Positions 7,047-22,000 are shown, numbered from the stretch's first letter. The stretch: 32,551 bases of DNA from Oscillospiraceae bacterium (GCA_017627975.1 JAGAFT010000207.1:1-32551), one strand, 5' to 3'. The notes: generated by a model not told the origin, from the sequence alone. Numbers and translations are program-made.

Positions 7047-10000
7047 TTATGGTGTCGTCTGGGCTGCAGCTCTCTCCTCTTTCCGTCTCGCATATTCTTC
7101 ATCGCCTGCCTGCTGTGCCGCTTCCATCGAATCATATTCGTTATCCGAAATCTCCGCGCCATCTTCATCTACAACCAGGAAGTAATATGGGGTACGGCTG
7201 TATCCGGCCGGCGCGGTTGTCTCATCGAGCACGTAAACGCCATAGTTCAGTTCATCGATATAGAACACACCGCTCGTACCGGATGGGAAGCTCGTTGTCG
7301 TGTCGCCGTTTATATCCGTGCCTTCTATAGGAGTACTTCTCCTGTAGATTGTGAACTGTGCGCCCGGAAGCGTTTCATATTTGTCGCTCACCTTCCGCAG
7401 AATAACCTTGCGGGAGCCTTTTACGCCATTCCAGTAGACATAGACGGGGGTATCGCCTTCGGAGGTTCCGTAAAGGTAACTGCCTGTATCATTGTCAGTG
7501 TCGCTGTCCGGCCGTGCATTGCGGAAAACCTTTAAAGTATCTTCCGATACCGACAGGCCATCCTGGATCCTTGCGAACTGCTCCAAGGTCTTGTAATGCG
7601 GTAACTCTGCAGCCCAAACCCAAATGGATTCGTCCTCCGTTCCGTTCGTTTTGCAGATGATATCTCCTGCCACCACGAGGGAGGATGCCGTTGTTTCCGT
7701 ATATCCGGCGATGAAGATATCCTGCGGCCGGGTCTCCTGTGATCCTCCATTACAATAGTTTCCTGTACCGCCTTCACTCGGGCTCAAGACCGTTCCGTTT
7801 GCATCAGTCTTTCTACCGAAGTCAAGGTTGCCGGAAATCTTCAGCTTGCTTCCTTCTGCAAGATAGAAGCCCGCGCCGTCACCGGTCGCAGTATTGCCAA
7901 CAACTGTACCGTCGCTCAAGAAAGCATTACTGCCGTTGGATACATATACCGCGCCGCCATTCGCTGCCGCATTCCCGATAAAGCCGGAATTACTCAAGGT
8001 CAGGCTTCCGGAATTCTGGTAAATTGCGCCGCCATTACCCGTTGCGTTGAGATTCTTCAGGGTGACGTTGCGGAACAGAGAAGAGGAGACTCCCATGATG
8101 TTAAATCCGCCGCCGTGGATTCCCTCGGTCGTCATCATTGTATTGATACCACCGTCAATGATGAGGTCGGTAACGTTAAAGCTGTTTCCGGGGGTGTTCA
8201 CCGTGAACATAGAACTGCTTGTCTGCCCACGCGTGAGGGTCGCTTTCGTACGTTTATCACCTTCCGCACCATCCGCCGGGGTAAAGACATAGCTGTCTCC
8301 GTTGTTCTTCATCGCTTCCGTGATTTCTGTCTCGGCTGTCGTCAAAGTAACGGTTCGCGCCGTGGTGTAGTTGATGATTTCAGCGTCATCCAGTGTGTAA
8401 TCCTTCAGCATCTTCACCTTTACATCGCCGGTTCCCACAACAACATAGCGAGAACCTGACTTGCGATAAAGGGTTCCGTTCACAGCGTCAAAACCACCTT
8501 TAAGGCTGGTATACACTGCCGGGGCATAGACGTTGATGCCACTGTTATCGACATTGACACGCTCATACAGCATCACATCATTGGCGTCTGTGACCTTGCA
8601 GACCACATCCTGCCAGTAAATGATATCCCCGTCTTTTTCCACACCGTGAAGGGAAAGACTGCGGTCGTTCACCAGATGTTTCGCATTTATACGATTCACA
8701 TCCGTATTACCGAAGGTACCAAATGGTTTACCGTTGACGCCATGTTCTGCATATATGCCATTATCATCAATAACGTAAATTCCAACCATGCCGCCGGGAC
8801 CCTTGGTCATTTTATCCTTCAGTCCGCTCTCTTCCGTGTTTATGATATTGTTCTGACCAACACTGAGAACCAGGTTCTTCTGTGCAGTGGTCGCAGCGTT
8901 GCCGGGGTTGTTGAAAATCGTGGGACTGCCGGAAAGATAGATTCTTGCATTGCCTCCTTCTACATTGATCGCGCCGCCGTTTTCAGCCTTTGCGGCGTTT
9001 TCACTGATGGTACCGCCGGAGACGTGCAGCCGCCCATAGTCCTCCAGATAAACCGCACCACCGAGGCGGTCTGCCATGTTTCCGTTGATACTGCCGACTT
9101 TCACGCTCAGAGTGCCATAGGCTTCCCCACTGCTGCCTTCGACATAGACCGCCGCGCCGTTACCGCTAGTCATATTCTTATTAGCAGTCCCGCCGGAAAG
9201 GGTCATATCGCTGCCGGTGCTCACATACGCAGCGCCGCCGTTGGTCGCCTGGTTGGCACTCATTGTGCCGCCGATCATGGTAAGCTTCACACCCGATGCC
9301 AGGTACACACCGCCGCCGTTGACGGATGCGCTGTTCTCCGAGATCGTTCCCTTGGAGAGCATCAAGATGAAATTCTCTTCCGCATCGCCGGGTTTGACCG
9401 CGTAGACCGCGCCGCCGGTGGCCGCCCTGTTATGGGACAGTTCTGTACCGTTAAGCGTGATTTCCGCTTTGGTATTGAGATAGATACCGCCGCCGTCACC
9501 ACTGCTTTCTGCACCGTTATACGAGATCTTTCCGCCGGTCAGCGTGGCCTTGCCGGCGAGGTAAACGCCGCTGCCGCTGGCCGCCGTGTTGGGGCTGTCG
9601 CTCGCGCCGATGGATCCCGCAGTGAGACTGAGGCTGCCGCTTTCACTCACATAAACACCGCCGCCGTTGACGGATGCGGTATTGCCGCTGACGACCGCTT
9701 TGTCATTGCTGAGTACCACGCCGCCTTCGGAATAGATGCCGCCGCCGTTGGCCGCACCGTTGCCGGTGAGGCTGCCGCCGGTCATAGTGAACGATGCGTC
9801 GTTCGACAGATAGAGTCCGCCGCCATTCGCTGCGGAACTGTTGTCCTTGACAACGCCGCCGGACATGTTTACCGTACCCTCTGCATAGATCGCGCCGCCG
9901 TTTCCGTTTTCAGCCTGGCAGCCGGTGATACTGCCATCGCTGACCGTGACAACGGTATTGCCAGCGGCATAGATCGCGCCGCCGTTTCCGTTTACCGCTG

Positions 10001-13000
10001 CATTGCGCAGCGCTGCCCCTGTTGCCAGAGTAAGATGGGAGGCGTTGCCGGTTACGGCGATGATGCCGCCGACATTCTCGCTGTCTTCGGCGCCCTTGAT
10101 GGGCACTGCGCTGCCGGAGCTGTCCTCCAGGCTTCCGTCCAGAGTAATGTTTCTGAGCACGAGATTATAGTTGTCGATGACCATGCTACCGGTGTCAAAG
10201 GTCGAAGCGCGGGTAATGACACAAGTATTCTCCGGACCTTTGTAGCCATCGTCATCCATGGCAGAAGCCGTCATAAACTCCGCGGTTTTGCCGCGCGCCA
10301 GTTCGACGGTCTCCGTCATCTCATACTCGGACACCAGCATCTTGATCTTTCTGGGGGTAGCTTTTGTGCCGTCCCTGGTCGTGAAAGCCGCCTCATTAAA
10401 AGAGTCAAAGCCATCTTTCAGGGACATGTAAACTGCAGGACTGCCGTTTACGTAGAGAAGATTGTCGTTCCTGTCGGTGATTTTGCAGACGACTCCGGAC
10501 CACAGGGCGTAGAGTGTCACATCGTCGTCATCCGTTTCGCGATAGAAAAGGATTTCGTCACCCTGCTTATACTCTTTATGCCCGTCGCCTTCGACCGGCG
10601 TCTTCACCGTTGACCAAGCCCGGAAAACCGCGCTTTCCTTTGTCGGGTTAGGCTCCCCGACTTTATAGGTATGGTTAAATTCATCAGTTGTGAAATCGAC
10701 CAAATCCGTGCGGGTGCTTGTATCCTCCTTACCGAACAGGATGCCGCCGGTGGGATCAAAGGTGATTGTTGGCTTTACATCGTTATACAGTATAAAGGTT
10801 GCTCCAAGCTCTTCCCCTGATTCGGGTTCCAGGTTCAGGGTGCGGTTCACTTTCGAGCTCTCGCCCTCTTCGGGTGTTCCCTGCCCTTCGCCTCCATCGG
10901 GATCATTCTGTCCTCCGTCAAGCTCAGGCGGGTTCACTGTCCAGGTCACAGTATTATCCGTTTCGATGGTCAGCGTCCAGGTGCGCGCCGGACGAACCGT
11001 ATCCGGACCGGACTCCAGTTCAGAAAGGACATAGGTCACAGCGCTTACGTTACCATCGCTCTGCTTGGTGAAGGTCGCTTGACTGCCGTTTTCCGTCTCG
11101 ACGGTTCCCCAGGGGATTGTGATAAGACCGGGGAACAGACCGGTTGAAGCATTGCTTACGCCGGACCAGATCGTCACACCATCCTCGTTAGCAAGGCTGA
11201 ACCTTGCTCCTCCGACGGGCGTGGTTTTCTGCCCCTGCTCATTTACTTTGTTCTGATAGAGCTGGATCTGGAGATCCTTGCCCGGCCACATGATCAGTCC
11301 GTCTGTACCCTGGATGCCGGTCAGGCTGGTGTCTCTGTCGTTGATGAAGGTGCTGAGGTTTTCTCCGTTGCCGGTACCGAAGGGTCGGTTAGCGATGCCG
11401 TGGTTGTTGTAAATAAGCTCATCTTCGCCGTCCGTTACATACACGCCGATCTTGGAAGTTCCGGTCAAATCGGAGGCGTTGATGATGGTATTGCTGTGGT
11501 AACCGAGGAACACATTCATGGCGGTTTCGCCGTCAGAACCAGTGTTGCCGAACACTTCAGCGTTTCGTGAGAAATCTAGCACCGCGTTTACGCCGGTGGA
11601 AACTGCGCCCTCGGGAGAACTGTTGTCGCTGATACTGCCGCCGGTCATGGTGAAACGGTTACCGTCTGTCACATAGACCGCGCCACCCTTATCTGTTGCG
11701 GTGTTGCCGGTCATGGTGCCCGCGGACATGGTGGTGCTGCCCTGATCATAGACCGCTCCGCCCAGCTTTGCCAAGTTGCCGGTGAAGGCCGTGTTTTCTC
11801 CGTCGATGGTCAAAACGGCCTCCGGAACGGTATAGATCGCGCCGCCGTTGCTGTTGGCAGAATTCTCAGCAAAGATACCGTCGGTAATGCTGATCTTCTT
11901 CGCATAGATACCGCCACCGTTCTCTTTTGCGGTATTGCTGCTGACGGTGCCGCCTGTCATGGTAAAGGCTGCATCGGAATCGAGATAGATCCCGCCGCCG
12001 TCCTTTGCGCTGTTGCCGGTAATCACGGCACCATCAGCCGCCACTGCCGCTGCGCTGAAGATTGCACCGCCGCATCCGGTGTTGTCACCGTCCTCGGCGC
12101 TGACAGCCTCGTTGCCGTTCAGCTTGGCCGTATCGGTCAGGATCAGCGGAACTGCACCGGGAATGCTCTCAGAAATTGTGGTGTGTCCTGCATAAATTGC
12201 GCCGCCGTTGCCTTCTGTCGCTTGACAGTCAGAAATGGTGCCTCCTATGGTCACACCAATATAGCCGGCATCTGCTGTCAAGCCGCCGAAGCTGTCAGCT
12301 GCGTACACGCCGCCGCCGTTCACGGCCTCACAGTTCGTGACGCTGCCGTTCATGATGAGGCCGGCGTTCTGACCGATCCAGATGGCGCCACCGTTGCCGG
12401 TCGACTTGGAATTGCGCAGAGTGGCGTTATTTGTCACCGTCAGAGTCTGGCCGTTGTTGACCTGAACGATGCCGCCGTTTTCAATGGCGGTGTAGGTATC
12501 GCTGCCGCCGTCAAGGGTGATGTTGTCAAGGGTCAGGTTGCCCTCATCCGCGATCATGCTGCCGCCATCAAATCCGCGGGTCACCACGGCCGTGGGATCA
12601 GCATCGGTGGGATAGGGGTAGAGACGATCTGTCTTCTGCGCAGTTCCGAGAGAGACATAATAAGTTACGTCTTCTGCCAGAGTCACCTGCCTGTTCATTT
12701 CATAACGCGGCTTTACCATCTCCAGGCGCAGCTTTTGGTTCGCGGTCGAGCCGTCAACGGTAAAGAATTTGATGCCGCTGCTGATCGTCTCGAAGGCCTT
12801 TTCCAGCTCGTCAAAGATGGCCGGGACAGGATCGGTGTCGGGATTGTTGTTCTCGCGGAAGTAGAGCTGCTCGCGACCTTCCGTATCGTTTACAAATTTG
12901 CAGACGATGCCATAGCGGTTGTTACGGAAAGCCACATTCTTCAGCTCACCGATATTGCCGCTTGCGCTGTAGGAGAGGACTTCGTCCGCGCTGCCCGCAG

Positions 13001-16000
13001 TCACATAGGCGCGGAAATTTGCGTACTGATCCTCCGTCAGTTTTTCCTCCACCTTAAAGCCGAGCTCCTTCGGCAGACCAAGGATTTCGAGCGTCTGGCC
13101 ATGACGAAGTGTAAACTCCGCTATACCCTTTGTAAAGGTAATTGGGGTCCCCGTTATGCCCTCGGTATCCTCCTGATTCAAATAAAGCTTTGTTTCATAG
13201 GTCTTTGTAATGGTTTTGTCATCCAAAGTGACAGTGAAAGCAAAGTCCATGACTTCATCGCCCGTTATTTGATCTGTTACCGTCTTGGAGACCTTCAGAG
13301 AATCCTTCTGTCGCGTGTTGATGAATTCGACGCTGGAAACACTCGACGAGGTAAGAGGATCTTCGCTCATGTTCTCACCAAAGCGGCCGGTGACAGAGTT
13401 GCCAGGGGCAGAAACGCCGCCATTGTGCCTGTATTGCGTGTCATAGACCGTCTGGCCTTCTGCCAGGGTTTCTAAAACAGTATAATTCACCTCACTGTGA
13501 ATGAAATCGAACGGGAGGCCGGAGGCTGTTTTTACCTGCCCTGCCTTCAGTTTGAAGACAGCAACGCCGTTGGTGAAGCTCATGTCCTCATAGGTACCTG
13601 AGAAGCTATCCTGCCCCTCAATTATTACTTTGAAGTCGAACTCCTCATCCTTGTCCATCGCCCAGTCGCTATCCACGATTTTCCCTACGGTGAGGAATGG
13701 GTTGGTACGCCAGTAGATGAGCACATCACCGCTTGCTTTCATACCACGCAGATTGACGTTTAAGTCGTTGATGAAGCAATGCAGATTAGCGTTGTCCGTC
13801 CATGTGCCGAAGGGTTTCCCGTCTACACCGTGTTTCGTTTTAACGGTATCGGAGGTATAAACCCGAATCTCTGCAAAGGGGCCCAGACCTTCGGCATAAA
13901 TGGAGGTGTTGTTGTCGTTTATTAGATGTAGGTTACAGGGATTTCCGTTCAGCGTATTGTCATTGATGACGGGATTGCCGGAAATGTGGATTTCACCTCT
14001 CAGGTCAATACCGCCCGCTTCCGCGGTGGCGCTGTTCCCCGTGATGCTGCCGCCGGACATGGTCAACGACGCATTGGTATCGAGGTAGATGCCGCCGCCG
14101 CTCTTGGCCGAGCATTCCGTGATCGCTCCGTCACTCATGGTGATGGTGCCTCTTACGACGCAGATACCGCCGCCAGACATGGTGCTTGCACAATTGCTGA
14201 TCCCAGCACCATTTATGTACAAGTGGCCGTTGTCGTCATCCATATAGACAGCACCGCCGTTTTTCCCTCCGACATTGCTGTTGCACAGAATCGCATTTTC
14301 GTTGAGATATACCTGTGTGCTGCCTTGGATGCGCACAATGCCGCCGTTTTCAGAGGACGGGAAACTGCGATCAGAGGCGGCATCTATGGTGATGTTCTCA
14401 ATCACCAGCCTGCTCATTTTGTCGGTGTTGATCATGCTCCCGTAATTTGCATTACGGTGGAGCTCAGCCTGATCAGCCGCGCCCGTGTAGTAGAAGCCGC
14501 ACTCGTCCGGGGTTCTGGATGCAGTGGTTAGGGTGATGTCCTTTGAACCGTTTTTTATCTTCATCTGGCTGGTGCAGTTATAGTCCCCCACCAGCATCTG
14601 GATCTGATAAGGCCCGGAATACTGACCATCGGCATTATACAGGCTCGGCGTGGTATACGAAAGCATGCCGAATGCGCTTGTGGTGTTTTCTCCACCATTG
14701 TTCTCCAGCATCGTATACACCGCCGGAGCTTCGCACGTGGAATCAGTGTAGAGCAAATTGCCGTTCCCATCTGTGATTTTGCAGATGAATTCACCCCAAA
14801 CGATCTGATTATTGCTGCTGCCCTGTTTGCCGCCGGCATAGATGCGGTCGTTGAAGAAGCTGGAGAGAAGGTCGGTCTTGCTGTAGGTGCCGAAAGGCAT
14901 GCTATAGTTGCCGTGCTTGGCAAACTGCTCGTCGGAGACGTACACGCCGATATAAGCCCCTGTGCTCAGCGCAGTACCGGAAGTGCGGATAATGCCATTG
15001 GTGTCGTAGTCCAGATAGACATTGCACTTCTCCCCGGAGGCGTTGGTGTTGTTCTTGATGACAGGCGCGCCCTGGAACTGCAACTGCGTGTTGGTGTTGC
15101 TGCCGCCCACAGCGACCGCACCGCCAATCTCGGCCACGTTGTGGGTGATTCTGCCGCCGCCGATAGTAATTTTCTGGCCGTCAGCCACGAAAATCGCTGC
15201 GCCATACTGGGCGTGGTTGGCGTTCTCCGTCGAGCCGCCGATGACAGGACTGCCGGACATGTTGATGGTGCCCGCGTTCTTGTAGATCGCGCCGCCGTTG
15301 TTCGCAGCCGTGTTTCCGTAGAAATTACCCGCGCTGAACGTCAATGTGCCACTGGTGTTGTAATAAACGCCGCCGCCATTATAGGCAGAGCAGCCTTTTA
15401 CCGTAGCCATGGCAGACTTCATGTCGAAAAGATCGCTTTTCTTGTAAATGCCGCCGCCCAGGTTGTCAGCGGAAAAGCTCTCCGCCACTGTCACAGTGCC
15501 ATCTTCATTGAGTGTGACATTCTTCGCCTGGCAGTTTTCGATGGTCATGGCATTTGCGGTATCTGTAAAGTACAGCTTGGAATCAGAATACATACCGCCG
15601 CCTTGCCCGGCAGCACAATCCTTGATACTGCCATAAGCGTACAGGTTGTTTTTGCTGTAGATACCACCGCCGGAGGTAACCGCATAGCACTCGGAAATCT
15701 GCGAATGATTAAACTTGAATGTACCATTGCCGTGATAGATACCGCCGCCGGAAATTGTGGCAAAGCACTCGGAAATCTGCGCATCGTTCAGGTTGAACGC
15801 ACCACCGTTGTGATAGATACCGCCGCCATAGGCAGCACGGTTTTTCTCAAACTCGCCGCCATTGAAGGTCAGGCCATTGGAATTGTGGTAGAGCGCACCG
15901 CCCCTGCCCTCGGAGGCTGTCACACGGTTATTGGTAAACGTGCAGTCGGTAAAGACTGCACCGGTTCCACCGGTTCCGGTATAAATGCCGCCGCCGTTAT

Positions 16001-19000
16001 TGACCGCTTCACAGTTTTGGACCGTTGTGCCGCTCACCGTAAGCGATTTTGCGGCAAGGTAAGCGCCGCCGCCGTTCGTACCGGCGGTGCAGCCGTCGAA
16101 AACGCAGTTTGTCAGAACCTGCGAACCGCTGCTGTCATTATTGTACAATGCGCCGCCAGCCGAAGAAGCCGTACAGTTGATGAACATTGTATCCTCTATC
16201 TTCAGCTTTTTTGTCTTCGTGTACAATGCCCCTGCGCTTTCATTGGTCGTCGTGCAGCGCGTGAACGTTGTGCCGGTGATGGTCGCGTCGCCGGTTTGGT
16301 CGTGATTGATGCCGCCGAATTTTTTTGAGGTGCAGTCTGTAAAGCTTGTATGGCGTGTTCCGCTGACGACTTCATACCCGGTTTCAGCATTGTAATCCAT
16401 ATAAGATTCACTGTCACCGATGGTCAGCGTGGTCGCCTTTGCGTACACCGCGCCGCTGTTCTCGTTCGACCTGCAATTCTCGAAGGTGCAGCCGTAGATC
16501 TCCAGCTTGATGCCCGTGTTCGTCATGGACAGCGCGCCGCCGGTGTTGTTGGAGAAGGCGTTTTTAAACGTCGTGCCGCTCAGCTTCACATTCCTGCAGA
16601 GGGTCCTGATCGCGCCGCCGTTAGTGTTTCCGTTGGAAGCAGAGCAATCCTCGAACCAGCAGTTGTCGACATTGAGATAGGTAGAATCGGTAATGTTCTT
16701 GTTGTCATTTGTCCAGATATTGATTGCGCCGCCGTTGCCGCCGCTCTTGGTAGTCTGGCTGCCATGGAAGAAGCAGCCTTTGATATCGACAAACCAGGCG
16801 TCCGACTCCACCGTGCCGCCGGAGCCGATAGCGATGCAGTCCATAAAGGTGCAGTTCTCGATCCAGGTGGTTGAGTCTTTTGAAAACCCGGTGGGGAATT
16901 TCTGGCTGTCGCTCGGATGCACCGGGGCCCCATCATAACGGATATTGTGGAATACCGCGCCGCCCTGAGGGCCTGTGCCGCTGCAATCGCAGTTGATGAA
17001 GTTGCAGTTTTTGACGGTCAGATCGTGGGTGGTGGTCCAGATGCCGCCGCCGCCGGTCTTATCCTGGCTGGACAGGATCTTGCAGTTCGTGAAATCACAA
17101 TTCTCGACCGTGAGCCTGCCCCACTTGACATAGATCGCGCCGCCGCGCGTGGCCGTGTAGCCCTTGAAGTCGCAGTGATTGATATTGACGATGGTGTTGG
17201 CGGCCCTGATCGCGCCGCCTTCACCGCCCTGACCCAGCGCCTTGCCATCAAAGATGATGCCGTCCACTGTCAGAGACGTGGTGCACTGATCGTTGGTAAG
17301 CACCGCAGTTGTTGCCTGGATTTCCGAGGTCACGGCAGCGCCCATATCGCCGGAGCTGCGGCTGATGGTGGCGCGGGTGGGATCATCGCCCACATAGGTA
17401 TAGGTCTTCCCCGCCGCGGCTTCAGAACCCTCCGCCGCCGCGGTGGTCAGGGTGATGTTGTAGCCCTCGGGGATCGCCAGAATATCGTTTTTCGGCTGCT
17501 GGTAGTCCAGGAGCATTTCGATGGTGGCGGTGGTGAGGCCGTTGCTGACGATATAGTCCTTCGCCAGGTTCAGGCTCGTGAAGGGAAACTCCACACCGTT
17601 GTTTTCCACCTTGCAGATAGGTGTTGGATCGCCGAACAGAATCTCGTAAATGCCTCCCGCAGAGGACAGCATATTCCCATTGAGGCTGAAAGTCAGACCG
17701 TCCTCCGTGGTTGTAGTCGGAAGCGGCTGTTCCGTTCCGCCGCCTGCTCTGTCGAGGGTATACGTGATCTCGCTGCCTTCCACCGCATCGGTAAAGGTAC
17801 CGCTGAGCGACCAGGTGCTCCCCTTTGCGCCCGGGAACAGCAGTCTCACAGAGCAATCCTTCGGGATGGTAAGGTGTGTACCGGTGATGGGCAGCAGTGT
17901 CTTCTGCGTCACATTGTTGATGACGGCGGTATAGCCGTAGCCGTCGCTGACAGCCGTTTTGCCCATGACCGTCAGTGGGTCAATGGTCAGGTCGTAGCCG
18001 CTGTTGTTGATGATGGAGATATAGGCAGCATCGGCATAGTAGATGACGATCTGCGCGTTGTTGTTATTCGTATACGTGGTCCTGTCATGCAGCTGATACA
18101 CCCACTGGCGTGCCTCCGCATCCCAGTCGATCGAGGTTATGTATTTGTCGAACGCAGTCTCACCGTTGCGGAAAGTGTAGGCATACACATAGCCCGTTTT
18201 GATCTTCTCGCTGTAGTAATTGTCGTAAAGCAGGTTAACCAGACTGTAGATCTGGTTTTCCGTCGTTTTGGGATAATAGCTCGTCTCAGCATACAGCTGC
18301 GTCCCGCTCGCGGTGTTCGGCGGGAAGCCGTTTCCGTTGGGCAGATACCGCACGCTGAATTTAACAGGCTTCCCCCAGTAGAGCTTGTTGTTGTAATTAT
18401 ACTCAGTATAAATGCCGCGGTCGTCCGTGATCTTGGAAAGATTCGTCGTACTCACATAGCCGCCGAAACTGCAGCAAGCCTCGCCGCGTGTGGAGCGCAC
18501 GTTATCCGCCACATAGATGCCAATGTTGTTGCTCCCCAGAGGATCGGGGACATTGATGATCTCATCGGAATCCACATTCAGGTAGACGTTGCGCTTTTCA
18601 CCGTCGGTGTTCTTGTTATCCGAGACCGTGGTATTGCCGGAGAAGTTCAGCTTTGTTCCAAGCGCCATTCCCACCGCGCCGCCTTCGGAGGCGATATTGC
18701 CGGTGATGCTCACGCCCTTGAAGTTTGTGATGCCGCCGGCCGTATAGATTGCCGCACCGTTTTGGGCGTTGTTGTTGCCGTTGATATTACCGGCAGAGAG
18801 TGTACTCTCACCGCTGGACTGGTAGATCGCGCCGCCAAGACCGTTTTCAGCGCTGTTGCCGCTGAGCGTGCCGCCGGAGACGGTCACCGTTCCGGGGCCG
18901 GTATAGCAGATCGCGCCGCCGTTGCCGTTTTCGGCAGCATTATCGCTGATTGTGCCTCCGGAGATATTCACATTGCCGCCCGTAGCATACAGCATGCCGC

Positions 19001-22000
19001 CGCTGTTCGCTGCGCGGTTGCCGCTCACAGTGCCACCGGAGATGTTCAGCGTGCCGCCCTCCATATAGAATGCGCCGCCGTTTTCAGCCGTGCTGCCGCT
19101 GACGGTACCGCCGATAACATCGACTGTGCCGCCAGTCATGAATACTGCGCCGCCGGATGTTGCCGTGCCGCTGACGGTACCGCCTATTGTCAATACACCG
19201 CCGCTGATATACACTTCGCCGCCGTTTGTGGCGGAGTTGCCTGTGATGCTCTTGGCTATTTCAAGCGTGCCGCTCGCCATATACACTGCGCCGCCGTTTG
19301 TGGCAGTGTTGCCGGTGATGTTCTCGGTGGAAATGCTGAGACTGCCGTTATTGTAATAGATCGCACCGCCGTTTGTGGCAGTGTTGCCGGTAAAGGATGC
19401 GCCCTCTTCGACAGCCGCACTGCCGCCCGCCACATAGAGCGCGCCGCCGTTGTTGCCGCTGGCATTCTGGAGGATCGCATTGCCGGTCACGGTCAAGGTA
19501 CTGTTGTTACGCACCATGGCTTCATTCGCAGCTACCCCATTGCCGTCGATGATGATGTGGTCAAGAGTCAGCGTGCCTTTGTCGTTGTTGAACATGTGGC
19601 CGGAGCTGAAGCTCGTTTTGCGTAGTATGACCGCCATGGTTCCAAGCCCATCCGCCGTGGTCAGCGTAATATTGCAATCTGTGGGAATTACAAGCGCATC
19701 GGCAGACGGCATAGTGTATCTGTCAATAAGCATTTCAATGGCACCCGTGCCAGCATGATTGTCACGGATGTGGTGAAGCGCGTCATTCAGAGTATAGAAG
19801 GATTCGCCATCCGCCTGCACGCGGCAGATATACTTCGGCATATAGAAGAGGACAAGCTGCTCTCCCGCCTGGAAGGAAGTAAAGTCTGAACCGTCCAGCC
19901 TGTACTGCCAAGCCTTGCTCTCCGCGTCATAGCGGATGGCCTGAACGTTTGTTGCAACGGCAGTATCGCCGCGATATACGGAGGCATGCTCGGGCACATA
20001 GTACATATCCTCGGGCAGATTATAGACGCCTTGGGCGTCCAGCCCCGCGATAAAGTCTTCTGCAGTCTGAGCAATGGGATTCTTCTCCTCGTCTCTGGGG
20101 ATGCCGAGATATGCAATGGGCGTGACGATGGCAGCGCCATTCTCGTCCGCCTTCCCATCAGACGTCTGGCGATGGGAAGCACGGGCCTCAACGGACAGCG
20201 TAATACGCTCGTGGGTGACGACGATGGAGGCCGCCTTATTCACGGGGTTAATCTCGATCGTCGTCCCCGTTATTGGATTCGTATCAAGGGTGATGGCTGT
20301 GGTATAATCCGGGTTTTCCGTGTCCTGGGTGACAGTCAGCTTTGCACCGGAGGGTATGGCAAGCGTCTGGCTGCTGCTCCCATCCGCAGGCAGGGTGAAG
20401 CTCATGCGGTTATCCTTAAAGTCCCCGGCATTGTAGTTTTCAATACCGATACTGCTCAGATCCAGTACCGCGGTATAGGTATATTCCGGATTTTGGGTAT
20501 AGTCGACCAGATCCCGCGTCTGCTGATTCACCACCACGTTGTAGGTGGTCAGGATCGTAAAGATGCCGGTCTTATAAGTAATATTATAGTTCTTAGGCTG
20601 CTCACCGTAGGCTGCAGCCACAATGATATAGGGGCCGGCTGTCTCACCGGGAGTGCGGGTAAGCGTAAAGGCAAACTCCGGGACAGTCTCTCCCTCGCGG
20701 GTGTAGGTATAGATCCATTTGTTTCCCTCATGGGTAACAGTCGGTTCAATCTCGTTATCGTGATTGACCAGCTTATCAAAGGTTACGGTGAGCTGGGGGT
20801 CCTCTGTAATGGGATCCGTAAGCGCTTTGACAGTGTTGACCGGCGTTACGGTAAGGTCCGCGCGGTCGATGGTCAGGAGGCCGGTCTCGAAGGTCACTTC
20901 ATAGTTTCCCTGCGCAGTATCTCCCTCAGGTGTGATGACATAGGTCCCCACATCCTCGCCCTCTTCGCGAGTGACCTCATATTCAACTGACTCCCCTTCC
21001 GAGAGCCCCGTGATCTCTACCTCCAAGGCAGGATCAGATTCACCGTAGGTTTTTCTGAGGTTCTTTGCTCTTACGGTAACCTTCTGCCCGTTTACTGTAA
21101 ATGTACCCGGTACAAAGATAACGGTATAGTTGCCCTGTGCTTCTTCACCTGTAACCGTGATGGGGTACTCGTTCACCGATTCACCCTCAGCGCGGGAGAT
21201 CTCATAGTGGATGACGCTCGCCGCATCCTGGTTCTTCAGTCCGTCTATTGTGACGGTGAGCGTGGGATCCTCCTGGCCGTAGGTTTTACTGAGATTATCC
21301 GCCGTCACGGTTACGGGCGCCGGCTCAATGGTCAGATAATCGTTAATATAAGTAATTTCATAGTTGCCCTGCCTAGTGAGTCCTGTGACGGTGATGCGGT
21401 AGCTGCCTTTCTGCTCACCGATATCACGGTAGGCATAGTAGGAGATCGTCTCCCCTTCTTTCAGGCCTGTGATTTCAACCAGCGCCGGGTCCGGGTCGCC
21501 GTAGAGCTTTGTTGCCGTGCCCTTTACGGTCACCTGGGCGCGCGTGATGGTCAGGGTACTGTTGTCCAGGCGGACGCGATACCCCTCCTGACTGGCCTCA
21601 CCGGTAAGCTCAATGGTATAGCTGCCCACATCCTCCCCTTCTTCGCGGGAGCATGTAAAGGTGATGGTTTTTGTTTCATCCCCCTTGGTCACCGTGACAG
21701 TGTATGTTCCGTCCTCACCCTGAACAGGATCGGTGACCGTGCACTCGTCATCCTGAACTTCCGTTGTAAAAGTGAATTCCGGATCGTTCTGGCCGTAGGC
21801 CTTGGTGAGATCCTGCGCCTTGATGATGACTGTGACCGGGGTTTGAGTGTTATTGATTGTCAGGGTACGCAGAGTCCCTTCGCCGGCGGGGACAACGGCA
21901 TAGCTGTCCTCATTGTTCCGGGGCATGGAATCCTCGCACTCCAGGGCAAAGTAGTAATAGTCATCTCCATCGGCATTCTCTTTCTGAAGAGAGGTGACAG

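Noticed and set aside
16917..19625. Plus-strand open frame of 902 codons, and similar long plus-strand frames at 8646-10613, 22440-24671 and 25524-27215
   Set aside because: They are the antisense of the repeat-rich giant gene. Their periodic Ala/Val/Asp-rich sequence mirrors the GGAIY and heptad codons, they match no family I know, and the minus-strand frame has the signal peptide, domains and ribosome site.
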